From Halanaerobiales bacterium (GTDB lineage Bacteria > Bacillota > Halanaerobiia > Halanaerobiales > M55B127), in assembly GCA_018334565.1 (NCBI GenBank), contig JAGXLU010000017.1, positions 1-35,232 of the forward strand: DNA of 35,232 nt, read 5' to 3'. Of the stretch, positions 17,645-25,113 are shown piece after piece. The notes beneath the pieces are model-generated. The model saw only the letters and a list, made by a program, of their open reading frames with translations, was not told where the DNA came from and ran no database searches. How positions within the stretch are numbered: position 1 is the stretch's first letter; the number at the start of each line of letters is the position of its first letter. Both the position numbers and the translations under genes were made by a program.

Positions 17645-17724
17645 TTGATATAAAAAACATTTTAGCTTATAATACAATTAAGGCTTCAATTATTTGATAA
17701 TTATTACTTTGTAAGCTGTATAAT
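17645..17724 (+). promoter_or_regulatory. Two candidate sigma-A promoters for DUF2953-gerW
   Basis: First: TTGATA (17645-17650), 17-bp spacer, TATAAT (17668-17673), essentially consensus. Second: TTGATA (17694-17699), 19-bp spacer, TATAAT (17719-17724), less ideal. Both lie upstream of the DUF2953 start at 17759. The sequence looks like a vegetative sigma-A signal; no obvious forespore-type promoter was noticed. Confidence 0.6.
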
Positions 17725-17758
17725 ATTGCTTTATTCTCCATTTAGAGGAGGAGTTTTA

Positions 17759-18406
17759 ATGTTCATCAACATTATCCTTATAGCCTTGTTTATCATATTT
17801 TTAATTATTTTATTTTTCCTCATAATTCCTTATAAATATAGTTATCAATTTGTTTATGACAATGGTTTATCTTATATAATTACTATAAAAACTTATCCTT
17901 TTGTTTATGTAAAAACAAAAAAGAATAACTTAATACAAAAATATATTAAAATATGCGGTTATCAGAAGACTTTAAAAAATAAAAAAGAAAAAAAACAAAT
18001 TGATGATGTAGTTGATGAACAAAAAGAAGAAAAAAAATTCGATTTTCCACTCAACATCATTACAAAAAATAATATCATACATATAATAATATTTGTCAAA
18101 GATATTATAAATTTGATTAGACCTGATAGTCTAAACATAAAAACAATAATCGGTTGTCAAGATCCTTACCATAATGGAATTTTAATTGCATACTATTACA
18201 GCTTTAAAAATGCCTACCCTAAATTACCAATAAATTTAAGTATTAACTGGAAACAAAAATATTTCCATTCAGAAGGAATAATATCTGGTTACATACTTCC
18301 TATACAAATTTTATTGAGGTTATTGACCTTTATCTTTTCTATTCGTACTTTAAAAGTTCTCTGGGAAGTTATAAAATATCAACTTCCATCTCTAAATCTT
18401 AAATAA
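17759..18406 (+). CDS. DUF2953 (YtfI-like) membrane-anchored protein
   Basis: 215 residues. The N-terminal ~25 residues (FINIILIALFIIFLIILFF) form a membrane anchor. A basic, strand-rich stretch (YQFVYDNGLSYIITIKTYPF, then YVKTKKNN), a charged linker rich in Lys/Glu (~80-110) and a domain with PDSLNIKTIIGCQDPYHNGI follow; the latter resembles the DUF2953 core, where a G-x2-DP-x3-G pattern recurs. It ends with a hydrophobic segment (IQILLRLLTFIFSI). In spore formers such as Bacillus the DUF2953 gene ytfI sits immediately before ytfJ/gerW, as here, which supports the assignment. AGAGGAGGAG upstream fixes the ATG at 17759. Its biochemical role is unknown. The stop codon lies inside a perfect hairpin. 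Confidence 0.78.
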   Translation: MFINIILIALFIIFLIILFFLIIPYKYSYQFVYDNGLSYIITIKTYPFVYVKTKKNNLIQKYIKICGYQKTLKNKKEKKQIDDVVDEQKEEKKFDFPLNIITKNNIIHIIIFVKDIINLIRPDSLNIKTIIGCQDPYHNGILIAYYYSFKNAYPKLPINLSINWKQKYFHSEGIISGYILPIQILLRLLTFIFSIRTLKVLWEVIKYQLPSLNLK

Positions 18407-18422
18407 GATTTAGAGATGGAAG
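18383..18422. repeat. Perfect 18-bp inverted repeat spanning the DUF2953 stop codon
   Basis: Arms 18383-18400 and 18405-18422 are perfectly complementary with a 4-nt AAAT loop; the TAA stop is at 18404-18406. No T-run follows on either strand, so it does not look like an ordinary intrinsic terminator. It may be an mRNA 3'-stabilising or attenuating hairpin between DUF2953 and gerW, or a leftover palindrome of an IS200/IS605-like element. Its inner arm (CTCTAAAT) recurs in the hairpin at 25856-25883. Confidence 0.85.
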
Positions 18423-18648
18423 GAATGTTTAATTATGGCAGTTGAATTATAATAAAAGATAGTGATGGAAATACATCAAATTCTAATGTTAAAAACATAG
18501 AACTTTTTAAATATAGTAAGGGTTAGTGTTTTGTTAGTTAGAGTTAAAACCATCTCAATTCATCCCCAAGCTAATCAGAGATTAGTAAAAATTTTTCTTG
18601 AGACATTTTAGATAAAAATAAATAATAACAAAAAGGAGTGTTTTAACT

Positions 18649-19035
18649 ATGGGGAAAGCAGAAAATATTCTGGATTCAATGTACAGTAAACTTGATGACT
18701 TTCTGAAAACTGAAACTGTTGTTGGTGAACCAATTGTAGTAGATGATATTAAATTGCTTCCGATCATCACAGCATCATTTGGCTTAGGTGGAGGGTTTGG
18801 TCAAGATGAAGATGATTCTTCTGAAGGTGCTGGTGGAGGGCTAGGTTGTAAGATAACTCCAGATGCTATCTTAGTAGTGAAAGACGGACAAGTAGAAATG
18901 GTTCCTATCAAGAAAAAAGGTTCTTTGGAAAAACTTTTTGAAAAGATGCCAACCTTGGTTGAAAAATTAAGTAAAATAAAAGAAGAGAAAAAAGCAGATC
19001 ATCCAAAAGAAAAAGAAGAAAAAGAATCTGAATAA
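18649..19035 (+). CDS. gerW: GerW (YtfJ) family sporulation protein
   Basis: A 128-residue member of the GerW/YtfJ family. Recognisable parts are the N-terminal amphipathic helix (ILDSMYSKLDDFLKTETVVG), the sequence EPIVVDDIKLLPIITASFGL, the glycine-rich GLGGGFGQ and GAGGGLGCKITPDAILVV, and EMVPIKKKG. The tail is very lysine/glutamate-rich. In Bacillus this protein localises to the inner spore membrane and supports germination; homologues also exist outside classical spore formers, so presence alone does not prove sporulation. AAAAAGGAGTG stands ahead of the ATG. The 242-bp space from DUF2953 holds the hairpin and nothing else recognised. Confidence 0.93.
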   Translation: MGKAENILDSMYSKLDDFLKTETVVGEPIVVDDIKLLPIITASFGLGGGFGQDEDDSSEGAGGGLGCKITPDAILVVKDGQVEMVPIKKKGSLEKLFEKMPTLVEKLSKIKEEKKADHPKEKEEKESE

Positions 19036-19101
19036 ATAACTTCCTAAATAAACAATGGCTATTTTATATTTGATATTTTATTCATTACTTTTCAAAATTT
19101 C

Positions 19102-19130
19102 TTGTAAAATATTTTAAGTTATGTTATACT
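19102..19130 (+). promoter_or_regulatory. Promoter for the tandem B12 riboswitch / cobO transcript
   Basis: TTGTAA (19102-19107), 17-bp spacer, TATACT (19125-19130) with a TG extended -10 element (TGTTATACT). It lies about 25 bp before the first aptamer, giving a transcript that starts close to the P1 stem. No convincing second promoter was found between the two aptamers. Confidence 0.6.
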
Positions 19131-19155
19131 AATTTAAAATTAAATATGATAAATT

Positions 19156-19306
19156 CAATTTTGGTTTCATGATGAATTAAAAAGGAAAACGGTGCAAATC
19201 CGTTGCTGTAGTCGCAGCTGTAAGCGGTATTTAAAAAGGTCTTCACTGCTTTTAGTGGGAAGGAGATCTTGTTGGAAATCGTAAGCCAGAAGACTTGCCA
19301 CAATTG
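19156..19306 (+). ncRNA. Cobalamin riboswitch aptamer, copy 1
   Basis: Contains the conserved cobalamin-aptamer blocks in order: AAAAAGGAAAACGGTGCAAA, then TCCGTTGCTG, TCGCAGCTGTAA, the TCACTG...TAGTGGGAAGG arm, and the B12-box-like AAGCCAGAAGACTTGCC. A P1 stem can be drawn between 19156-19164 and 19298-19306 (one mismatch). A following small hairpin (TTCTC/GAGAA, 19319-19335) is in the place of the regulatory P13 stem. Binding adenosyl- or hydroxocobalamin is expected to favour the terminator at 19394. Confidence 0.93.
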
Positions 19307-19393
19307 TTTACATCTTTATTCTCCGAACTAGAGAAAGCAGATGGGAGTATAGTATGAGTTTATATAATCATACAATTAAAATTCAAAACCATA

Positions 19394-19430
19394 AGCTGCC
19401 TTTCATTTCGGGAAGGCAGCTATTTTTATT
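19394..19430 (+). terminator. Intrinsic terminator of riboswitch copy 1
   Basis: An 11-bp GC-rich stem (AGCTGCCTTTC with GGAAGGCAGCT, one G-T pair), six-base loop, followed by ATTTTTATTT. It serves as the expression platform of the first aptamer. Confidence 0.88.
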
Positions 19431-19464
19431 TGCATATAATTATTAAAAACTAAATAAATAATTG

Positions 19465-19618
19465 ATAAAAGTTCTCTCTAGATGGGACATTAAAAAGGAA
19501 AACGGTGCAAATCCGTTGCTGTAGTCGCAGCTGTAAACGGTATTTTAAAAGATTTTCACTGCTTTTAGTGGGAAGAAGATCTTACTGGAAAACCGTAAGC
19601 CAGAAGACTTGCTTTTAT
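19465..19618 (+). ncRNA. Cobalamin riboswitch aptamer, copy 2
   Basis: A second complete aptamer directly downstream of the first one's terminator. It shares an unbroken 48-nt identical core with copy 1 (19177-19224 against 19490-19537). The TCACTGCTTTTAGTGGGAAG arm and the GTAAGCCAGAAGACTTGC box are also identical. A 7-bp P1 can be drawn between ATAAAAG (19465-19471) and CTTTTAT (19612-19618). The P1 stems and the sequences after the B12 box differ completely between copies, so the aptamer core is duplicated and the flanks have diverged. Confidence 0.93.
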
Positions 19619-19720
19619 TATTTACTTCACTTACTCCGACTCAGAGAACCGTGAGGTTAACCATTTTAAGTAATAATATAATTTGTTTTATAATAATATT
19701 ATATTAGATAATGGTTAATT

Positions 19721-19757
19721 GAGCTGTTCATAATCTAAGAACAGTTCTTTTTTTATT
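19721..19757 (+). terminator. Intrinsic terminator of riboswitch copy 2
   Basis: A 9-bp stem GAGCTGTTC/GAACAGTTC (one G-T pair), 9-nt loop, followed by a run of seven T. Upstream, GGTTAACCATT (around 19655) can pair with AATGGTTAA (19709-19717) just before it, a possible competing stem in the switch. It lies 63 bp before cobO. Confidence 0.85.
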
Positions 19758-19819
19758 TATGTAAAAAATATTTTGATTATTAGATCATATGATTTAATAA
19801 ATTTTAGGAGGTTTATTAT

Positions 19820-20332
19820 ATGAAAGGTATGGTTCAAGTATATACAGGTAATGGCAAGGGTAAGACGACTTCAGCTTTAGGACTTGCTATACGCGCGGTT
19901 GGAGCAGGTTTGAAGGTATTTATTGGACAGTTTGCCAAAGGAAGAAAATATAGCGAACTTAAAAGTCTAAAAAAAATTGGAAATATTAAAGTCCAACAAT
20001 ATGGGCAAAAATACTTTATCAAGAACAGTCCAAATGATAATGACATTAAATCAGCTAAAAAAGGTTTCAATAAAATCAAACAAATTTTAAAAAATGGTGA
20101 TTACGATCTTGTTATTCTTGACGAAGCGAATATAGCTACATTTTATGAATTATTTACAGTAGAAGAACTAATTAAAGCTATTCAAAATAGATCGAAAAAT
20201 GTTGAGGTAGTTATTACAGGTAGGATGGCAGACAGTAAATTAATTGAATTTGCAGATCTAGTTACCGAAATGAAAGAAATCAAGCATTATTACCAAAAGG
20301 GTATAATGGCCAGAACCGGTATAGAAAAATAA
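19820..20332 (+). CDS. cobO: Cob(I)yrinic acid a,c-diamide adenosyltransferase
   Basis: A 170-residue member of the CobA/CobO/BtuR family, which transfers the adenosyl group of ATP to the cobalt of reduced corrinoids to make the adenosylcobalamin form. The P-loop YTGNGKGKTTSALG (residues 8-21) is the family signature. GQFAKG, DYDLVILDEANIA and VEVVITGR are also diagnostic. Its size is normal, if slightly short. AGGAGG precedes the ATG. It is the only gene behind two cobalamin riboswitches, so expression should fall when cobalamin is plentiful. No other corrinoid gene lies in the window, so it may serve salvage of imported corrinoids. Confidence 0.95.
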   Translation: MKGMVQVYTGNGKGKTTSALGLAIRAVGAGLKVFIGQFAKGRKYSELKSLKKIGNIKVQQYGQKYFIKNSPNDNDIKSAKKGFNKIKQILKNGDYDLVILDEANIATFYELFTVEELIKAIQNRSKNVEVVITGRMADSKLIEFADLVTEMKEIKHYYQKGIMARTGIEK

Positions 20333-20391
20333 TAATAACCGAAGATTTATAAAATTAAAAATGTTTTTAAAACAAAATAAGTTACCCCGCG

Positions 20392-20417
20392 GTGGGAAGC
20401 CTAATTAGGCTTCCCAC
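20392..20417 (+). terminator. 26-bp perfect palindrome after cobO, likely terminator
   Basis: A perfectly palindromic sequence with outer arm GTGGGAAGCC and central TAATTA, 60 bp after the cobO stop. A T-rich but interrupted tract (ATTTTATTTT) follows six bases later, so it probably ends the cobO transcript, though the T-run is weak. Confidence 0.65.
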
Positions 20418-20674
20418 TCATAATTTTATTTTCTAAGATATTATGATATAATAAATTTAAGGAATTATATTTTAGTCAACCTTCCACTTTTTATTTAAAT
20501 ATGTTTGTACTATGATCTTTTCTTTTAAAAAGAAGTTAATATCTAACAATTCTTGCTTTATTACTCCTTATATTATTACATTCTTATAATCCTTTCTTAT
20601 ATAAAAAATATTGGTATTAATGTTAGCCGTTCAGGCTGCTTTAATATAAAAAACATATTCAGGGGGGATTAACT
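20418..20674 (+). other. AT-rich intergenic region upstream of the first nucleotidase
   Basis: Together with the cobO terminator this fills a 342-bp gap between genes. I see no ORF, tRNA or known riboswitch. A short hairpin AGCC-GTTC-AGGCT lies near 20625-20638, and TATAAT occurs at 20585 without a good -35. The ribosome binding site GGGGGG is at 20662-20667. Confidence 0.5.
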
Positions 20675-22549
20675 TTGTTAAAAAAGAGAAATCTATCTAT
20701 TTTTATGACACTGACACTTATTTTATTATTATCAGTTTCTTTTGTTGTAACAGCATCTGAAACACTGACAATAATTGCTACTTCAGACATGCATCAATAT
20801 GTAATGCCTTATGATTACATGACAGATAGTCTGAAAGAAGGTGTAGGCTTTGCTAAAACTTATACCAAAATACAGGAGGTCAAAGAAAATAGTAAAAATA
20901 CACTGCTATTTTCAAACGGTGATGTGATTCAGGGCAGCTTACTTGGATTATATGAGTATCAAATAAATCCACTTAAAGAAGGAGAAACTCAAACAATTAT
21001 CAAAGCCTATAATGAGGCAGGTTATCTGGCAGCTCCGCTGGGAAACCATGAATTGCAAGATTACAGTATGGACTTTTTTGAAAAAGCAAACCGGGGAGCA
21101 AATTTTCCATTTCTATCAGCAAATATTTTAATGGCTGAAAAGGAAAGTAACTTTTATGTAAAACCCTATGTAATACTAGACAAAATGATAAACGGAGAAA
21201 ACATCAAAGTCGGGGTAATTGGTTTTGTTCCACCACAGACTATGCTTTGGGGTAAAGACCACCTAGAGGGAAATGTCATTATAAAGGATATAATTCCACA
21301 GGCAAAACTATTAATACCAGAAGTAAGAGAAAAATCTGATATTGTAGTCGTATTAGGTCATACAGGTATCAGTGATGATCCTGTGGATTCTTATGATGCA
21401 AGAGAAAATGCAGGATATTATCTTGCCCAAATTGATGGGGTAGATGCCCTCGTCTTGGGTCATCAACATAGAACTTTCCCTGATGATTATGAAGATTTAG
21501 ACCATATAGATTCTGAAAATAGCACTCTTTTTGGAGTTCCTACTATAATGCCGGGAGCTTGGGGAAGATCTGTTGGTGTCATAGACATGGAATTAGAAAA
21601 AACAAATGGCAGTTGGGAAATAGTTGGTTTTAATGTCAGACATGAAAATATAACAGAAGATACAGAAATAAGCCCCATTATAGAAGAAATAGCTAAAGAA
21701 AATCACATGGCAACTATTGAATATGTGAGAACCCCTATTGGAAAAGCCGAAAGAGATATTGCTTCCTACTTATCAAGAGTAATGGATTCTTCTGTAACTC
21801 AAATCATTAATGAAGCCCAAATCTGGTGGGCTGAAAAGGTATTTAACTCAGGCGAATATTCTGATCTTCCCATATTATCAGCAGCAGCTCCTTTCCGAGC
21901 AGGTAGGGAAAGTGCTGATTATTTTACAGAGGTCTGGGAAGGAGATATTACAATTGGTGATGTTACAGATATATATATATACGATAATGAAATTAGAGTA
22001 ATGCACTTAAATGGAATACAAATCATTGATTGGTTAGAAAGAAGTGCGGAAAACTATAATAGAATTGATCCCACTTCCTCAGAAGAACAAGAACTTTTAA
22101 ACTCAGAATTCCCTGCTTTTAACTTTGATGTAATTGAAGGAATAAATTATCAAATAGATGTAACTAAATCAATTGGAAATAGGATTATTAGTGCTACTTA
22201 TGAAGGAGAACCACTCTCTAAAGATATGGAATTCCTAGTTGTGACAAATGACTATAGAGCAGGTGGAGGAGGCAATTTTCCACCTTGTGTTGAAGAAGAT
22301 CCTGTCTATGGGCCTAGTGGTGTAACCAACCGTGAACAAATTATTAATTATATTCAAGAACAGGGAAAAGTAAACCCTAATCCAAGTTATAACTGGAAAA
22401 TAATGCCGTTCAACCCTGCCGGTATGGTTACTTTCCGCTCACATCCAGAAGCCATGCAGTATATTGATAAATTTAATATAGGAGGCATAGAATTATTAAG
22501 AACTGATGAAAATGGTATGGGTGTCTATAAATTAGATGTAAGTAAATAA
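20675..22549 (+). CDS. Exported 5'-nucleotidase / 2',3'-cyclic phosphodiesterase family protein
   Basis: 624 residues. An N-terminal signal peptide (KKRNLSIFMTLTLILLLS, predicted cleavage near VTA-SE at 27) directs it outside. The calcineurin-like metallophosphatase domain has all expected motifs: D-x-H in ATSDMHQY (D38, H40), SNGDVIQG, LGNHELQDY, VVLGHTG and GHQH. The second half is the 5_nucleotid_C substrate-binding domain, including GGGGNFP near the end. Such enzymes release phosphate and nucleosides from extracellular nucleotides or cyclic 2',3'-nucleotides. The start codon is TTG with GGGGGG seven bases upstream. A strong terminator follows, so it is probably monocistronic. Confidence 0.9.
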   Translation: MLKKRNLSIFMTLTLILLLSVSFVVTASETLTIIATSDMHQYVMPYDYMTDSLKEGVGFAKTYTKIQEVKENSKNTLLFSNGDVIQGSLLGLYEYQINPLKEGETQTIIKAYNEAGYLAAPLGNHELQDYSMDFFEKANRGANFPFLSANILMAEKESNFYVKPYVILDKMINGENIKVGVIGFVPPQTMLWGKDHLEGNVIIKDIIPQAKLLIPEVREKSDIVVVLGHTGISDDPVDSYDARENAGYYLAQIDGVDALVLGHQHRTFPDDYEDLDHIDSENSTLFGVPTIMPGAWGRSVGVIDMELEKTNGSWEIVGFNVRHENITEDTEISPIIEEIAKENHMATIEYVRTPIGKAERDIASYLSRVMDSSVTQIINEAQIWWAEKVFNSGEYSDLPILSAAAPFRAGRESADYFTEVWEGDITIGDVTDIYIYDNEIRVMHLNGIQIIDWLERSAENYNRIDPTSSEEQELLNSEFPAFNFDVIEGINYQIDVTKSIGNRIISATYEGEPLSKDMEFLVVTNDYRAGGGGNFPPCVEEDPVYGPSGVTNREQIINYIQEQGKVNPNPSYNWKIMPFNPAGMVTFRSHPEAMQYIDKFNIGGIELLRTDENGMGVYKLDVSK

Positions 22550-22558
22550 TTTGATATA

Positions 22559-22589
22559 AGAGCAGGCGAATTATTTGCCTGCTCTTTTT
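22559..22589 (+). terminator. Intrinsic terminator after the 624-residue nucleotidase
   Basis: A perfect 9-bp stem AGAGCAGGC/GCCTGCTCT with a 9-nt loop and T5 directly after. Confidence 0.93.
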
Positions 22590-22607
22590 GATAAGAAGGT
22601 GCTTTTT

Positions 22608-22805
22608 ATGAAAGCTAAGGTAAATAATCAGGCTATAAAGATTTTTAAAAGAGCCCAGATCAAAGATCTTTTAAGAAGATATTCATATCAGAAATATAAG
22701 GAAGTAAAAAGAGGCTCAGCGATAATCAAAGATAGTAATAATAACAGAGTGTATTTGGATGGTGAAGTAAGTAATAATCAAAGATATTATATTGTAAATA
22801 TATAA
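22608..22805 (+). CDS. Small basic protein of unknown function
   Basis: 65 residues, rich in Lys/Arg and Asn, with no signal peptide or membrane segment. The first half looks helical (AIKIFKRAQIKDLLRRYSYQ), the second half like short strands (AIIKDSNNNRVYLDGEV, then RYYIVNI). AAGAAGGTG upstream fits the ATG at 22608; the frame's earlier TTG lies inside the terminator. I do not recognise a family. It stands between two nucleotidase genes and is separated from the next by 46 bp. It could be a real small gene, but coding evidence is limited to the ribosome binding site, length and plausible composition. Confidence 0.5.
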   Translation: MKAKVNNQAIKIFKRAQIKDLLRRYSYQKYKEVKRGSAIIKDSNNNRVYLDGEVSNNQRYYIVNI

Positions 22806-22851
22806 TACATAACATGCACATTATAGCATGTACATTACGGGAGGAAATTTT

Positions 22852-25011
22852 GTGAGTTTTTTAAGAAATAATAAATATATTATTATATTTTGTACTGTAA
22901 CTATAGTCATTTTATCTATAGTTATTTTTAATAATCGATTAGCTCACACCTCAAAAAATAAAAATGTTATGATCCTTTACAGTAATGATGAACATGGATC
23001 TATTGATAATTTCGCAAAAATAGCCTCACTAAAAGAAAAATATGAAAATGATGACCGATATGATGATGTAATCTTGGTCAGTTCTGGTGATGCATTTAGC
23101 GGCAATCCTGTTGTTGATCAATATATTATCAATAATAAAGACTTAAGGGGCAAACCTATCATAGATTTAATGAACAAGGCGGGTTATCAGTTATCTGTGT
23201 TGGGAAACCATGAATTCGACTACGGTCAAAAAAGACTAAATGAAAATATAGAATTTGCAAATTTCCCTTTACTGCTTGCTAATATAAAATTAGATGAAGA
23301 TAAAGCAATTTTAAAACAACCTCCTCCCTACAAAATAATTGAAACAAAGCAAGGTGTAAAATTAGCTTTTGTGGGGATTGTTCAGATTAACAATGATGGA
23401 TATCCCTCAACCCTTGTTAGCAATTTAGAGGGCCTAGATTTTTTAAGCCCTACAAAAACCGTCCAAAACTACCTCTATCTAAAAGACAAAAACGATGTTC
23501 TTATACTATTAAGCCATAATGGACACAGCTGGAACCTCAATTTAGCCCGTAATTTAAAGAATATAGATGTAATTATTGGAGGACATTCTCATACAGTAGT
23601 ACAAAAAGCTGCTCAGGTTGAAGACACCTTAGTTACACAGGCCGGCAGCAACCTAGATTATCTGGGTAAAATAATATTAACATTTGATCAAAATAATAAT
23701 TTAATAGACTCGATGGGAGAACTTATAGATCTTGATGAAATAAAATTTAAAAAGGATGAAATAGTCGATATTATCAACTCATATCAATTAGATTTAAAAG
23801 ATGTTTTAAATAGAGAGTTAAATCACCTTAATGAACCAATAATAGGAGTTAACAATATCGGTGCATTAATAACTGATGCCCTCCGCAACTCTTTAAAAAT
23901 AGAAGAGATGGGCTATGAAATCGATATTGCCTTACAAAATGTTGGGGGAATAAGAGCTGACAAGATTTATCCGGGGGCGATAACTGTCGGGGATGTTTAT
24001 GAAATAGAACCCTTTGGTAATAATGTGATTATTTATAAGATGACTGCTAAGCAGATTAGAAACATGCTAGCCATTAGTTATATAATAGGTAATTCAGTAG
24101 ATTTAATTCCTTCTGGGTTAAAATATGAAATTATAGTTGATTACAAAGGGAAATTAAAAAAGATAGTACTAAAAGATTTAGATAATAATGAAATAAATAA
24201 TAATAAACTTTATACCGTTGTTCTCAATCAATATGTGGCAAGTTCATATAAATTTACAGCTGAAAATGAAGGTGAAAACATACAGCTAAAAGTAAGTGAC
24301 TGTATCATTAATTATTTAGAAAATAGAATAAGCTCAAATGAACTAAAAAAAATATATACAAAAAATGATTTAAACCGAATAGACCTAAAGATAACCAAAG
24401 GGGGAACAGGTCAGAAAGTTGCCAAAACTAAAGTTGATATCTCTACAATCAAAAAAGCACATGCTTCGGTTGGCGCTGCTAATTTAATGGCAGATGCTTT
24501 AAGTTTCGTACTAGATGTTGATATTGGTGCATATCCAAGTAGTCAGCTTGCACCCAATATCGTTTATCCAAAAAATAGTCCTTTATACCAAAAGTCACTA
24601 GATTTAATATATTCCAGCTTTGCATATCATAATAATGTTACTATGGTAAATATAACAGGTAAAAACTTAGAAAAAATGTTATTAAAACAAGCCAAATATT
24701 ATAAAGAAGGACCTATTATGACCCACCTTTCATCTTCTGCAAGATACACTGTAGAAATAAAAGAAGATAAAATAAAAAATATTAAAATATATTTAAATAA
24801 TGAACGCCTCAAGGCAAATCAAAAATATAGTTTTGCTATCAATAGTTATGTATGGCAGTTTTATGCTGAGGCAGCTGATTATTTTGATATTACAGTCAGT
24901 CAAAAAACGGAAAAAGAAATTTTATTAGAATATCTAAAAGAAATAAAAATAATTGATAGCTCAATACTAGAAAAAAGAGTTGAAATAATTGAAAAAAATG
25001 AGACTAAATAA
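22852..25011 (+). CDS. Membrane-anchored 5'-nucleotidase-type phosphoesterase with two C-terminal domains
   Basis: 719 residues. The N-terminal hydrophobic segment (YIIIFCTVTIVILSIVIF) is an uncleaved-looking anchor or signal. The metallophosphatase domain keeps its motifs: YSNDEHGSI, SSGDAFSG, LGNHEFDYG, LLSHNGH and GGHSH. It is followed by a 5_nucleotid_C domain (NIGALITDALRNSL, NVGGIRADKIYPG, YEIEPFGNNV). A third region (~515-700) repeats the same layout in degenerate form: SVGAANLMADALSFVLDVDI, SFAYHNNVTMVNITGKNLEKML and SFAINSYVWQFYAEAADYF. GTG 22852 is chosen because GGGAGG lies seven bases upstream; the ATG at 22828 lacks a site. It probably scavenges phosphate or nucleosides at the cell surface. 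Confidence 0.87.
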   Translation: MSFLRNNKYIIIFCTVTIVILSIVIFNNRLAHTSKNKNVMILYSNDEHGSIDNFAKIASLKEKYENDDRYDDVILVSSGDAFSGNPVVDQYIINNKDLRGKPIIDLMNKAGYQLSVLGNHEFDYGQKRLNENIEFANFPLLLANIKLDEDKAILKQPPPYKIIETKQGVKLAFVGIVQINNDGYPSTLVSNLEGLDFLSPTKTVQNYLYLKDKNDVLILLSHNGHSWNLNLARNLKNIDVIIGGHSHTVVQKAAQVEDTLVTQAGSNLDYLGKIILTFDQNNNLIDSMGELIDLDEIKFKKDEIVDIINSYQLDLKDVLNRELNHLNEPIIGVNNIGALITDALRNSLKIEEMGYEIDIALQNVGGIRADKIYPGAITVGDVYEIEPFGNNVIIYKMTAKQIRNMLAISYIIGNSVDLIPSGLKYEIIVDYKGKLKKIVLKDLDNNEINNNKLYTVVLNQYVASSYKFTAENEGENIQLKVSDCIINYLENRISSNELKKIYTKNDLNRIDLKITKGGTGQKVAKTKVDISTIKKAHASVGAANLMADALSFVLDVDIGAYPSSQLAPNIVYPKNSPLYQKSLDLIYSSFAYHNNVTMVNITGKNLEKMLLKQAKYYKEGPIMTHLSSSARYTVEIKEDKIKNIKIYLNNERLKANQKYSFAINSYVWQFYAEAADYFDITVSQKTEKEILLEYLKEIKIIDSSILEKRVEIIEKNETK

Positions 25012-25113
25012 AAGTCTTTAAATTAAAACTTTTATATTATTTTATTAAAGATCTTTTAAATCAAATATAGATATCTAAATTATAATTTTTTCTTAAATTA
25101 GGAGGTTATTTGT

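Noticed and set aside
18383-18422. Intrinsic terminator after DUF2953
   Set aside because: The stem is strong, but no T-run follows on either strand; it is reported as an inverted repeat instead.
22575-22607. Upstream TTG start for the 65-residue protein
   Set aside because: It lies within the terminator stem of the preceding gene, and the ATG at 22608 has its own AAGGTG site.
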